Under the pieces are notes generated by a model that was given only the letters and a program-made list of their open reading frames with translations, had not been told where the DNA came from and did not search any database. This document shows, one piece after another, positions 45,138 to 53,559 of a DNA stretch of 64,000 nt. Source of the stretch: Nostoc sp. 'Peltigera membranacea cyanobiont' N6 (GTDB lineage: Bacteria > Cyanobacteriota > Cyanobacteriia > Cyanobacteriales > Nostocaceae); contig NZ_CP026681.1 of NCBI RefSeq assembly GCF_002949735.1, positions 1,736,001 through 1,800,000 on the forward strand. The letters are read 5' to 3'. Position 1 is the first letter of the stretch. Every line of letters starts with the position of its first letter. Both the position numbers and the translations under genes were made by a program.

Positions 45138-46416
45138 TTCTATCAAAAATTGGTGGCAGAGTCAGCAATTTAAATTAGCTTTAAAACGCGGGGATATCCG
45201 ACGTGCAACGCAACTATTGCAAGAGATTCAAAAGTCAGGTGCAAGATTCTCATGGTTAGAAAAACTATTTAGGGATAAAGTTCAACTTGAACGTTATTCC
45301 CAAGAATACAAACGAGAAACAGAAACTTTAAGTAAACAACTAACAGAAATATCACAGCAAAAAGATGATCTCATATTAATCCCAGATGAGGAATTTATTA
45401 AATATATCTCTAAAGCTTTTAATTTAATACAGCACGATGAATCTAAATTACAATCTACTGGTATTGATGAACGGATATTTGATAATTTTGAATCAAGTTT
45501 AGTTGAATATCTTAAAGAAGAATTTAGTAGAATTCCTGAAAAGCAGTTATTTATTAAGTTAGAAGACGCTCTTGAAGATATTAATAACTTAAAAATTGGA
45601 CAAGATCCAGACTACCGTTTTAGTCTAACTCCTCATGTCTACTTTATGAAATATTTTTTAGACAATGTATATTGCATATATTTAGCTTGGTTTCTCATTT
45701 ACCAGGATGCTTTACTACCAAGTAAGGTTAACATCCTTGATATTGCAGCAGGTCCAGGAACAGTTGCTTATGGTTTAGCTTTATTTCTCCAAAGTAGTAG
45801 CGGTTTTTTTAATATCCCGCAAATGCACATATCTTACTACTCTTTAGAAAAACAAGATGCTTTCCAATTTCGTGGACTTCAGTTTTGGCGACGATATATA
45901 GAGTCGCATTTAACCACGGTGAATGCTTTCTTCCGCTTTGTTACTACTGATATTTTTAATTGGAAAACTGAATCGAATAATCTACCCAAAGACTTTTTCG
46001 ACTTTATCGTAATTTCCCACTGCTTCTTTATAGATAAAGCCAAGAGGTTTGAAGCTAATAATACTTATAAGCAAATATTTGCCACTAGCTTAAAAAAATC
46101 GGGCTATATTTTGCTAATTGTGCAAAATAAGAAGTTATTCAAAATTTATGATCTTCACCAAGTTGAAAACCAACAGCAAGAAAAAAATGTAATGGATAAA
46201 TTTCTGGCAGAACTTGGATTAGAGTTAGTCTGGTATAAATATCTGACCTCAACAGGTTTAAGAACATCTTTGTCCGGTGCTGATTTTGCTAAGTTCGCTC
46301 AAGATAAATTACCAAAAAAACTGTATATGAGTCCAATACTGCAACAGTATTTTGGTCAGAAGTATCAGTCAAACTATACATTAGATGATTATGTAATTTT
46401 GGCGAAAAAATCATGA
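45130..46416 (+). CDS. Class I SAM-dependent methyltransferase-like protein
   Basis: 428 aa, start ATG at 45130 (a TTG two codons earlier is less likely). Residues about 1-150 are helical and charged. Then NILDIAAGPGTVAYGLALFL gives motif I (DIAAGPG) of class I methyltransferases, followed by a D-acid (DIFNWKTESN) and LPKDFFDFIVISHCFF as motif IV. The N-terminal domain is not recognised. The eight-base overlap with the radical SAM gene suggests a common pathway, such as modification of a nucleic acid or a protein, although the substrate cannot be inferred. Confidence 0.75.
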   Translation: MNNSIKNWWQSQQFKLALKRGDIRRATQLLQEIQKSGARFSWLEKLFRDKVQLERYSQEYKRETETLSKQLTEISQQKDDLILIPDEEFIKYISKAFNLIQHDESKLQSTGIDERIFDNFESSLVEYLKEEFSRIPEKQLFIKLEDALEDINNLKIGQDPDYRFSLTPHVYFMKYFLDNVYCIYLAWFLIYQDALLPSKVNILDIAAGPGTVAYGLALFLQSSSGFFNIPQMHISYYSLEKQDAFQFRGLQFWRRYIESHLTTVNAFFRFVTTDIFNWKTESNNLPKDFFDFIVISHCFFIDKAKRFEANNTYKQIFATSLKKSGYILLIVQNKKLFKIYDLHQVENQQQEKNVMDKFLAELGLELVWYKYLTSTGLRTSLSGADFAKFAQDKLPKKLYMSPILQQYFGQKYQSNYTLDDYVILAKKS

Positions 46417-46476
46417 TAAATTGCAAGTAAAGCAGCAAAAATATAAGATATCTGAAATTTAATCTTGAATTTATAA

Positions 46477-47316
46477 ATGACCTGCAATTCACAAATAGCA
46501 GAAGGGTGGCATGGCAAACTTAATTTAGTTTATGCCGATCGCAAAGGTGCAACCCAATTAATTTACGATCGCCACCAAGCACCCCTGAAGGTACAACGCC
46601 CATTCTACCCAGAAGGGGAAAAAGTCTGTCACAGCGTCATTTTACACACAGCAGGGGGTATGGTAGGAGGCGATCGCTTATCCTCTAACATCCACCTCCA
46701 ACCCCAAGCCCAAACCTTAATCACTACAGCTGCTGCAAGCAAGATATACCGCAGCAATGGCTTACAAGCTAGACAAACCATCCAGATGCAAGTTGATGCT
46801 GGTGCTTGTTTGGAGTGGTTGCCGCAAGAGACAATTTTATTTAACGACGCGATTTATCGGCAAGATTTACGGGTAGAATTAGCAACCGGGGGCAGTTGGT
46901 TAGGCTGGGAAATTACCCGATTTGGTCGCAGTGCTAGAGGAGAAAAATTCTTACAAGGAGAATGGCGATCGCACACGGAAATTTGGCAGCAAGGCGTTCC
47001 ATTATGGATCGATCGGCAATGGTTACGGGGTAGCGAAGAAATTTTTCACAGTCCCCACGGTTTGGGTGGAAAACCAATTGTAGGTAGTCTAGTTTGGGTT
47101 GGTGGTGCAGTTTCAGGAGAAATTGTCGAAAAAACGCGAAATTTATGGAATGGGGAAGGAGAAACGGGTGTTAGTCGGTTACAACATGGATTATTGTGTC
47201 GATATCGCGGTGCTTCTACATCTGAGGTGAGGAACTGGTTTATTAATGTTTGGCAGTTGCTGCGAGTTTCTTTTTTAAATCGTGGTAATTGTATACCAAG
47301 AGTGTGGCAGCTTTAA
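46477..47316 (+). CDS. ureD: Urease accessory protein UreD
   Basis: 279 aa. Motifs GGMVGGDRL and TTAAASKIYRS in the first half and SPHGLGGKPIVGSLVWVGG later are typical of UreD/UreH. UreD works with UreF and UreG to load nickel and CO2 onto the urease active site. It is the first gene of ureD-ureA-ureB-DUF1349-ureC. ureE, ureF and ureG are not in the window and must lie elsewhere. ATG at 46477. No NtcA box (GTA-N8-TAC) with good spacing was found in the 60-bp upstream gap. Confidence 0.93.
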   Translation: MTCNSQIAEGWHGKLNLVYADRKGATQLIYDRHQAPLKVQRPFYPEGEKVCHSVILHTAGGMVGGDRLSSNIHLQPQAQTLITTAAASKIYRSNGLQARQTIQMQVDAGACLEWLPQETILFNDAIYRQDLRVELATGGSWLGWEITRFGRSARGEKFLQGEWRSHTEIWQQGVPLWIDRQWLRGSEEIFHSPHGLGGKPIVGSLVWVGGAVSGEIVEKTRNLWNGEGETGVSRLQHGLLCRYRGASTSEVRNWFINVWQLLRVSFLNRGNCIPRVWQL

Positions 47317-47358
47317 ACGAACCACGAAGGCGCGAAGAACGCGAAGGAAGAGGTAAGA

Positions 47359-47661
47359 ATGCAACTTACGCCGCAGGAAAAAGATAAGCTATTAATTTTT
47401 ACTGCTGCTTTATTAGCAGAAAGACGGAAAGGAAGGGGTTTAAAACTGAATTATCCAGAAGCGATCGCGTATATTTCTGCTGCTATTTTAGAAGGGGCGA
47501 GAGATGGGCAAACTGTAGCTGACTTGATGAGCTATGGTACAACATTATTAACGCGGGATGATGTCATGGAAGGGATACCAGAAATGGTGCATGATGTGCA
47601 AGTTGAAGCTACTTTTCCTGATGGCACAAAGTTAGTAACAGTACATAATCCAATTCGTTAA
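47359..47661 (+). CDS. ureA: Urease gamma subunit
   Basis: 100 aa, standard length. MQLTPQEKDKLLIF, LNYPEAIAYIS and EGIPEMVHDVQVEATFPDGTKLV are canonical for UreA. It is part of the (alpha-beta-gamma)3 urease that converts urea into ammonia and carbamate. GAAGAGG precedes the ATG. The stop is 21 bases before ureB. Confidence 0.97.
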   Translation: MQLTPQEKDKLLIFTAALLAERRKGRGLKLNYPEAIAYISAAILEGARDGQTVADLMSYGTTLLTRDDVMEGIPEMVHDVQVEATFPDGTKLVTVHNPIR

Positions 47662-47682
47662 TTTTGTAAATTTTAATTTATT

Positions 47683-47988
47683 ATGATTCCTGGAGAAATT
47701 ATCACACCAGAAGGTGAAATTGAACTAAATATTGGTCGTCCAACTATAAAATTGCAAGTTTCAAATACAGGCGATCGCCCGATACAAGTCGGTTCCCACT
47801 ATCACTTTTATGAAGTCAACACCGCCTTAAACTTTGACAGAGAACAAGCGCGAGGAATGCGCCTCGATATCCCCGCAGGAACCGCAGTCCGCTTTGAACC
47901 AGGCGACGAAAAAGAAGTGACTTTAGTCACGTTAGTCGGGACTCGCCAAGTCTACGGCTTCAACGCCAAAATTAACGGTTCTCTGTAG
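47683..47988 (+). CDS. ureB: Urease beta subunit
   Basis: 101 aa, standard length. MIPGEIITPEGEIELN, NTGDRPIQVGSHYHFYEVN and AGTAVRFEPGDEKEVTLV are canonical. It is a separate polypeptide here, as in most cyanobacteria and not fused to UreA as in some bacteria. The stop is followed after two bases by the DUF1349 gene. Confidence 0.97.
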   Translation: MIPGEIITPEGEIELNIGRPTIKLQVSNTGDRPIQVGSHYHFYEVNTALNFDREQARGMRLDIPAGTAVRFEPGDEKEVTLVTLVGTRQVYGFNAKINGSL

Positions 47989-47990
47989 CT

Positions 47991-48533
47991 ATGAAAATGG
48001 AATGGTACAATGAACCGCCTGTTTGGGAAGTAAAAGATGAAGCGATCGCTATTAAGTCTGGCGGAAAAACAGATTTTTGGCGGGAAACTCACTACGGTTT
48101 TATTAGAGATAATGGTCACTTTTTTTATCAAAAGATTCAAGGTAACTTTATTGCCGAAGTTAAAGTCAATGGACAGTATCAGGATTTATACGATCAAGCA
48201 GGTTTGATGGTACGTTCAGATGAATTGAATTGGTTAAAATGTGGTATTGAATTTGTCAACGGCGTACAACAAATTAGTGCAGTAGTGACACGCAATTTCT
48301 CAGATTGGTCTGTTATTCCAGTACCCCAAAATCCATCTGCAATTTGGGTACGTGTAACTCGACGCGGCACAGGAATAGAAGTCGAATACTCTTTAAATGG
48401 AACTGAGTACACAATGCTGCGGCTTGCTTATTTGACTCCAGTGGAAACATTAAGTGTCGGTGTGATGTGTGCCTCACCTGAAGGAAATGGTTTTCAGATG
48501 AGGTTTGAAAAATTCCAAATTCGTAGTTTGTGA
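47991..48533 (+). CDS. DUF1349 protein inside the urease operon
   Basis: 180 aa, soluble, beta-rich with a concanavalin-like jelly roll. YGFIRDNGHFFYQKIQGNFIAE, YDQAGLMVRSDELNWLKCGIEFVNG and IWVRVTRRGTGIEVEYSLNG match DUF1349 (regulation-of-glucose-like, YheB type). It is not a urease accessory protein in textbook operons. It lies two bases after ureB and nine bases before ureC on the same strand, so the position looks selected, not random. The function is unknown; binding of a sugar or a protein is plausible from the fold. Confidence 0.88.
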   Translation: MKMEWYNEPPVWEVKDEAIAIKSGGKTDFWRETHYGFIRDNGHFFYQKIQGNFIAEVKVNGQYQDLYDQAGLMVRSDELNWLKCGIEFVNGVQQISAVVTRNFSDWSVIPVPQNPSAIWVRVTRRGTGIEVEYSLNGTEYTMLRLAYLTPVETLSVGVMCASPEGNGFQMRFEKFQIRSL

Positions 48534-48542
48534 GGAATAGTT

Positions 48543-50258
48543 ATGAGTTATAGAATGGATCGCCGCGCTTACGCCGAAACCTATGGCCCCACAGTAGGCG
48601 ATCGCATCCGACTTGCAGACACAGAATTATTTATTGAAGTTGAACAAGATTTCACTACCTACGGCGATGAAGTAAAATTCGGCGGCGGTAAAGTTATTAG
48701 AGACGGAATGGGACAATCCCCAATTTCTAACGCCGATGGTGCTGTAGATTTAGTAATTACCAATGCCTTAATTCTCGATTGGTGGGGTATTGTCAAAGCG
48801 GATATCGGCATTAAAGATGGCAAGATTTTCAAAATTGGTAAAGCCGGAAATCCTTATATTCAAGACAATGTAGATATTATTATCGGCCCTGGAACCGAAG
48901 CCTTAGCAGGAGAAGGAATGATTCTCACTGCTGGCGGTATTGATGCCCATATTCATTTTATTTGTCCCCAACAGATAGAAGTTGCGATCGCTTCCGGTAT
49001 TACCACCATGATCGGCGGTGGTACTGGCCCAGCTACAGGTACAAATGCCACTACCTGCACTCCCGGCCCTTGGAATATTTACCGAATGTTGCAAGCTGCT
49101 GATGCTTTTCCCGTCAACTTAGGATTTTTGGGTAAAGGTAATGCCAGCCAGCCCCAAGGACTTGTAGAACAAGTAAATGCTGGTGCAATGGGGTTAAAAC
49201 TACATGAAGACTGGGGAACCACACCCGCAGCAATTGATACTTGCCTTAGCGTTGCTGATGAATATGATGTGCAAGTAGCGATTCATACTGATACCCTGAA
49301 CGAAGCCGGATTTGTCGAAGATACGATCGCAGCTTTCAAGAATCGTGTCATCCACACCTATCACACCGAAGGCGCAGGCGGCGGACACGCGCCAGATATT
49401 ATCAAAGTTTGCGGACAAGCCAACGTTCTGCCATCTTCCACCAATCCCACACGCCCTTACACTTTAAATACCTTAGATGAACACCTGGATATGTTGATGG
49501 TATGCCATCATCTTGACCCAGCGATCGCTGAAGATGTCGCTTTTGCTGAATCTCGTATCCGCCGAGAAACCATTGCCGCCGAAGATATTTTGCACGACTT
49601 AGGCGCATTTAGCATGATTTCTTCCGATTCTCAGGCAATGGGAAGAGTAGGCGAAGTGATAATTCGCACTTGGCAGACATCTCACAAAATGAAGGTGCAA
49701 CGGGGAACTCTTAACCCACAAGGAGCAGAGCAAAAAGCGGATAACTTTCGGGCAAAAAGATATGTTGCTAAGTATACAATTAACCCTGCGATCGCTCACG
49801 GGATTGCTCAATATGTGGGTTCAGTGGAAGAGGGAAAATTAGCAGATTTATGTTTGTGGCGATCGGCGTTTTTTGGTGTCAAACCAGAGATAGTCATTAA
49901 AGGCGGAATGATTGCATGGGCGCAAATGGGCGATGCTAACGCCAGTATTCCCACACCGCAACCTGTTTATATGCGATCGATGTTTGGTAGTTTTGCAGGG
50001 GCGCGTCATGCCACATCATTAACTTTTATTTCCCAAGCAGCTTTAGAGAAAGAAATTCCCAGCCAGCTAGGTTTACAAAAGGCAGCAGTTGCAGTTTCTG
50101 GGACACGGCAATTGAGTAAGCGGGATATGAAGCTGAATGATGCACTACCCCACATTGAAGTAGATCCAGAAACATATCAAGTTAGGGCAGATGGTGAGTT
50201 GCTGATTTGTGAACCTGCGACAGTTTTACCAATGGCACAGAGGTACTTTTTGTTTTAA
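48543..50258 (+). CDS. ureC: Urease alpha subunit
   Basis: 571 aa catalytic subunit, full length. Nickel ligands and catalytic residues are visible: H136 and H138 in HIHFICP, carbamylated K219 in GLKLHEDWG, H221, and the mobile flap VCHHLD (H322/H323). The C-terminus PVYMRSMFGSFA is normal. The protein hydrolyses urea and supplies ammonia. Several HIP1 octamers occur within the gene. A nine-base gap from the DUF1349 gene shows co-transcription. Downstream lies a decayed region. Confidence 0.98.
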   Translation: MSYRMDRRAYAETYGPTVGDRIRLADTELFIEVEQDFTTYGDEVKFGGGKVIRDGMGQSPISNADGAVDLVITNALILDWWGIVKADIGIKDGKIFKIGKAGNPYIQDNVDIIIGPGTEALAGEGMILTAGGIDAHIHFICPQQIEVAIASGITTMIGGGTGPATGTNATTCTPGPWNIYRMLQAADAFPVNLGFLGKGNASQPQGLVEQVNAGAMGLKLHEDWGTTPAAIDTCLSVADEYDVQVAIHTDTLNEAGFVEDTIAAFKNRVIHTYHTEGAGGGHAPDIIKVCGQANVLPSSTNPTRPYTLNTLDEHLDMLMVCHHLDPAIAEDVAFAESRIRRETIAAEDILHDLGAFSMISSDSQAMGRVGEVIIRTWQTSHKMKVQRGTLNPQGAEQKADNFRAKRYVAKYTINPAIAHGIAQYVGSVEEGKLADLCLWRSAFFGVKPEIVIKGGMIAWAQMGDANASIPTPQPVYMRSMFGSFAGARHATSLTFISQAALEKEIPSQLGLQKAAVAVSGTRQLSKRDMKLNDALPHIEVDPETYQVRADGELLICEPATVLPMAQRYFLF

Positions 50259-50261
50259 TTC

Positions 50262-50924
50262 ATGACCGAGCAACTTACTGATTACGATAGTCCTTGGAAG
50301 GAAGTCAAAATAATTCGTAATTGATAATTCGTAATTCGTAATTATTATCCCACAACTAAAGTCACTTGCTTCCAAACAATAATGCTACGCCCTTTTGTGT
50401 GTTCATTGATTAATCAATTTACTCTCTATTCTTCAATTACGAATTACGAATTACGAATTAGTAATTATATTGTGATGGCGCATCTTAAGACCAAGGCAAC
50501 GCAACGAAACCCAGAAAATCGGCTACAGTGGAAACTAAGCCTAGTCAGACGGCTGTACGAACGGGGATATAGCCGGAAAGATATTCGGGAACTATTTCGG
50601 TTTATCGACTGGATAATGGTTTTGCCAAAAGAGTTGGCACTTAGTTTTAAAACAGAAGTAAGAAGTTACGAGGAGGCAGATAGAATGCGGTACGTAACTA
50701 GTATTGAAAGGCTAGCAAAAGAAGAAGGAATTGTCGAAACTGCTAGAGAAAGCATCATTACAGTCCTAGAAACACGATTTGGAGAAGTGCCAAGCTCTAT
50801 TGTAGAAGTTATCAATGGAATAGAAGAACCATCTGTACTCAAAATGCTTCTCAAAAATGCGATCGCAATTCCTTCCACAGCAGAATTTCAGCAAATTTTA
50901 GATAACCTCACCTCTGCGAAATGA
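50262..50924 (+). pseudogene. Rpn-family recombination-promoting nuclease/putative transposase, core deleted
   Basis: The ATG at 50262 opens with MTEQLTDYDSPWKEV, the typical N-terminus of cyanobacterial Rpn-family proteins (DUF4351-associated). After about 15 codons the frame enters AT-rich repeats. From about 50475 the typical C-terminal half returns: MAHLKTKATQRNPENRLQWK, then LVRRLYERGYSRKDI and later ARESIITVLETRFGEVP, to the stop at 50924. Relative to the family, some 150 to 180 internal codons holding the PD-(D/E)XK nuclease core are missing and replaced by about 160 bp of hairpin-forming DNA. It starts four bases after ureC. Confidence 0.75.
50312..50472. repeat. Inverted STRR arms flanking the insert in the Rpn pseudogene
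   Basis: The left arm (about 50312-50347) is built from AATTCGT heptamer units, for example TAATTCGTAATTCGTAATT. The right arm (about 50434-50470) is the complementary array AATTACGAATTACGAATTA. The two can form a long hairpin around an 85-bp centre. Arms and centre occupy the place of the missing nuclease core. Confidence 0.75.
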
Positions 50925-51050
50925 GCGTAGGCATCGAGTGGCTTGTTGCCAGATATCGCTCTTAAAGATGAGAGTAACATTGCCCTGATCAATTTTTTGT
51001 CTTGGAGTTACGATCAATATAGTTAAACGTTGTATCTGATATAGAAAATC

Positions 51051-51266
51051 ATGTTACCTTTCAAGAAAAAAATTGTGACTGATGAAGCCATGCGTCCGGT
51101 AGCAGTGTTAATTGATTATCAGGACTGGCAGCAAATTGAGAAGATATTAGAAGCTCATCAATTACAACAAAAACAAGAGTTTAATTTAAACGAGTATGCA
51201 GGTGTAATTCAACTAACTAAAGATCCTTTAGAATATCAGCAGCAAATTAGGGATGAGTGGTGTTGA
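51051..51266 (+). CDS. Phd/YefM- or VapB-like antitoxin, orphaned
   Basis: 71 aa. KKKIVTDEAMRPVAVLIDYQDWQQIEKIL at residues 5-33 has the Phd/VapB-type N-terminal pattern common in cyanobacterial toxin-antitoxin pairs; the C-terminal third should be the toxin-binding part. ATG at 51051. The cognate toxin frame begins inside the last codons (GTG at 51260) but ends after 12 codons, so the antitoxin appears to be an orphan. It might still act as a repressor or neutralise related toxins elsewhere. Confidence 0.75.
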   Translation: MLPFKKKIVTDEAMRPVAVLIDYQDWQQIEKILEAHQLQQKQEFNLNEYAGVIQLTKDPLEYQQQIRDEWC

Positions 51267-51298
51267 CACAACCTTTAATTTTATTAGATACAAATTAA
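51260..51298 (+). pseudogene. Truncated PIN-domain toxin start (vapC-like relic)
   Basis: GTG at 51260 overlaps the antitoxin stop as in intact pairs. The translation VLTQPLILLDTN contains the start of a PIN domain with the first catalytic aspartate (LLDTN) and then a TAA stop at 51296-51298. No further PIN sequence follows before the next gene ends at 51335, so the remainder was deleted. Confidence 0.65.
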
Positions 51299-51334
51299 TA
51301 CACAGTCATTGCAAATTGTGTGATGCAGAGCGTT

Positions 51335-52558
51335 CTATTCTGGCTTTGTTTTAACAAGAACATTATCGAAATATACAGCAGCCCCATCATCGCTGCTTCC
51401 TAATGAGATAACTCCAATTTTTCCAGAAGTGTAAGAGTCATCTTCAAATATCCCGACTCTTTGGCCATTAATCCATCCAATTACCTTTTTACCATTGCAA
51501 ACAACTCTTAATCGATTTATATTATTACCTTGCTTGATGCTAGTAGAATGTTGCCAGCCCACTTTATCTTCCCATTTGTTACTTCCTATGAGCTTTCCCA
51601 TCGCAAACTCGCCATTACCTTTAATTAGTAAGTAATAAAAATTCTGCCTTACACTAGATTTATTGTTCTCGCTAGTTCGGGCAATTATACCGAATGCTGA
51701 ATCATCAGTTCCATTAACCTTTTTAACATCAACTGAAAAATCAAAGTCTTTAAATATCTGATTTTTATTGCCCCAAATAGATACTTTAAAATTATTATTT
51801 TTAGTTCCAGGATGGAATAAACCTCCATTCTTTATACTTAGCAATGTATCTTTATTCCAATTTTGTGATGGATATTTAAAATCATCGACAAGTACAACAT
51901 TTGGAAAAAAGTCTATATTATGTTGAAAATTAGCGGTGATCAAGCCAGTTATGAATAGTAGGGAAGGTATGATAATAGCAATTAGATAAACTTTATCTAA
52001 ATAAGAATATTGTTCTATACGTTTGAGAGATTGAATTAATCCTATAGCTCCACCGACAAAGCAACCCAATACTAACCAACCAATTGCTGCTTGTTCGATG
52101 CCAATTGCCTTAAGTGGATATGTAGTTAAGTCAGTAATGAGAAGAAAGCTTGAACCAAGCCATGCTAGAAGGTTTATTATCCAATTAATGATAAATATAA
52201 TTAGCCATAATAGTATTAATAATAAAAATGTTGTTTTGATTAGCCAAACTAAAATAATCATTCCTTTACTGGGAGTATATCGCAGGTTATAAACCCATTG
52301 ATTACTCCAACCAGATCGATTTTTATATCTTTCTCTTACTTGATTTCTCGAATTATAAAATATTCCTACTTTTGATTTTAATTTTTCTTTTAATAAATTT
52401 AAATCCTCACGAAATATAAACGCACAAATAAAGAATATTAGACTACCAAAAATTGAATATATAATCTGCACCTCTGGTATCCCAAATATACTTAGATGGA
52501 AAAAAGGAAAAAATTCTGGTAAATAAGAAGCTCCACTGACTTCTGGTGGGTATGACAA
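51335..52558 (-). CDS. Membrane-anchored protein with C-terminal lectin-like jelly roll (last gene of the conflict-type operon)
   Basis: 407 aa from a TTG at 52558-52556; no ATG lies nearby and a stop codon lies 27 bases upstream in frame, so TTG is the likely start. There are about four hydrophobic segments: 28-46 (IIYSIFGSLIFFICAF), 100-132 (MIILVWLIKTTFLLLILLWLI), 155-177 and 193-212. The C-terminal domain (about 225-405) is concanavalin-like: DDFKYPSQNW, then FGIIARTSENN, YYLLIKGNGEF, VCNGKKVIGWINGQ and YFDNVLVK. Such domains occur beside kinases and STAND ATPases in cyanobacteria. It begins 20 bases after the AAA-like ATPase gene. It could be the membrane effector or sensor of the operon. 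The start and exact length are uncertain. Confidence 0.75.
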   Translation of the reverse strand: MSYPPEVSGASYLPEFFPFFHLSIFGIPEVQIIYSIFGSLIFFICAFIFREDLNLLKEKLKSKVGIFYNSRNQVRERYKNRSGWSNQWVYNLRYTPSKGMIILVWLIKTTFLLLILLWLIIFIINWIINLLAWLGSSFLLITDLTTYPLKAIGIEQAAIGWLVLGCFVGGAIGLIQSLKRIEQYSYLDKVYLIAIIIPSLLFITGLITANFQHNIDFFPNVVLVDDFKYPSQNWNKDTLLSIKNGGLFHPGTKNNNFKVSIWGNKNQIFKDFDFSVDVKKVNGTDDSAFGIIARTSENNKSSVRQNFYYLLIKGNGEFAMGKLIGSNKWEDKVGWQHSTSIKQGNNINRLRVVCNGKKVIGWINGQRVGIFEDDSYTSGKIGVISLGSSDDGAAVYFDNVLVKTKPE

Positions 52559-52578
52559 AACCCAATTATCATCTAAAC

Positions 52579-53559
52579 CTACTGTTCCAGACTGTCATCA
52601 GATGGTATTCTTTGTTGTTGCAAGATTTCCTTATAAAGTCCTAGCAACCTACCTGTACGCTGTTTATTCCTCAGAAGAAGATCACGTATTGTTCGCAAAT
52701 GCTCTGGCTCATCCTGAGATTCCCAACTTGTAATGATATGCGATCGCACTAATTTCTCAACACCTGATATCTCCATCTTATTTGGGATGAGTTTACAAAG
52801 TTTTTGGGTAAGAAACGGTTGTCCGCCCGTCCAAGCTAATACTTCACTCAGCACTGCTTGGGGATTGCTCACTTTTCCCACTAATCCTTGTGCTAATGGT
52901 TCGGCTTCGTGTAGAAGAAAACCGTTGACTTCAATGGCACGACCAATATTAAATGGTGTACGCTTTTTATCTTGAATCAGATCCGAGGGTGTAGCTACTC
53001 CCAAAAGAGTGAAGGTAAGACGCTTATATTGTGAACTGTCAGCACGCTGGTTATAGCAGTTTCGGAGTAAAGCAAAAAAATCGTCAGTCGAAAAATTTAG
53101 GCTAAGAACGCTATCGATTTCATCTATAAAAATGACAATAGATTGAGAAACTTCAACCAGCAGTACCTCTTCAATAAATCCACTCAATCGCTGTACAGGA
53201 GACAGATGATCCTGATCTCGCCACCAACTACGTAAATCAAACTTTCCTGCAAGATAAAAACTATTCACCAAACTACGTACTATACCTGCATACCACTGAT
53301 CTGGTGTAAGATTCTGGCTACCAATCTGTGTCAAGTCAATCGCAGCACAAGCAATCCCCCTATCTTGCAGCTGTTGCATGGTTTGTACTCGCAAGCTAGA
53401 TTTACCCATTTGCCGCGAATTCAAAACATAACAGAACTCCCCAGCTTTTAATCCCTCATACAAATCTTTGTCTGCCTGTCGTTTGACGTAACTGGGAGCA
53501 TTAAATGGCAAACTCCCTCCCACTTGATATTCATAAGCTGGATTTTGTTCTATGTTCAT
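52579..53559 (-). CDS. AAA-like domain (AAA_35) ATPase, C-terminally short
   Basis: 326 aa. The P-loop is NSRQMGKSSL at about 48-57 (K54), Walker B IVIFIDEIDSV at about 143-153, and a sensor-like LLGVATPSDLI follows; the C-terminal winged-helix part begins GGQPFLTQKLC. The protein ends GLYKEILQQQRIPSDDSLEQ. In related proteins this point is usually followed by a continuation of the winged-helix domain and a membrane or repeat region, so this copy looks cut. The ATG overlaps the upstream TGA by one base (TGATG). Predicted role: nucleotide-dependent switch of a conflict system, perhaps acting together with the ATPase part of the upstream protein. Confidence 0.88.
   Translation of the reverse strand: MNIEQNPAYEYQVGGSLPFNAPSYVKRQADKDLYEGLKAGEFCYVLNSRQMGKSSLRVQTMQQLQDRGIACAAIDLTQIGSQNLTPDQWYAGIVRSLVNSFYLAGKFDLRSWWRDQDHLSPVQRLSGFIEEVLLVEVSQSIVIFIDEIDSVLSLNFSTDDFFALLRNCYNQRADSSQYKRLTFTLLGVATPSDLIQDKKRTPFNIGRAIEVNGFLLHEAEPLAQGLVGKVSNPQAVLSEVLAWTGGQPFLTQKLCKLIPNKMEISGVEKLVRSHIITSWESQDEPEHLRTIRDLLLRNKQRTGRLLGLYKEILQQQRIPSDDSLEQ

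Noticed and set aside
46417..46476. NtcA binding site upstream of ureD
   Set aside because: A GTA is present but no TAC at the N8 distance, and no matching -10 element; not supportable.
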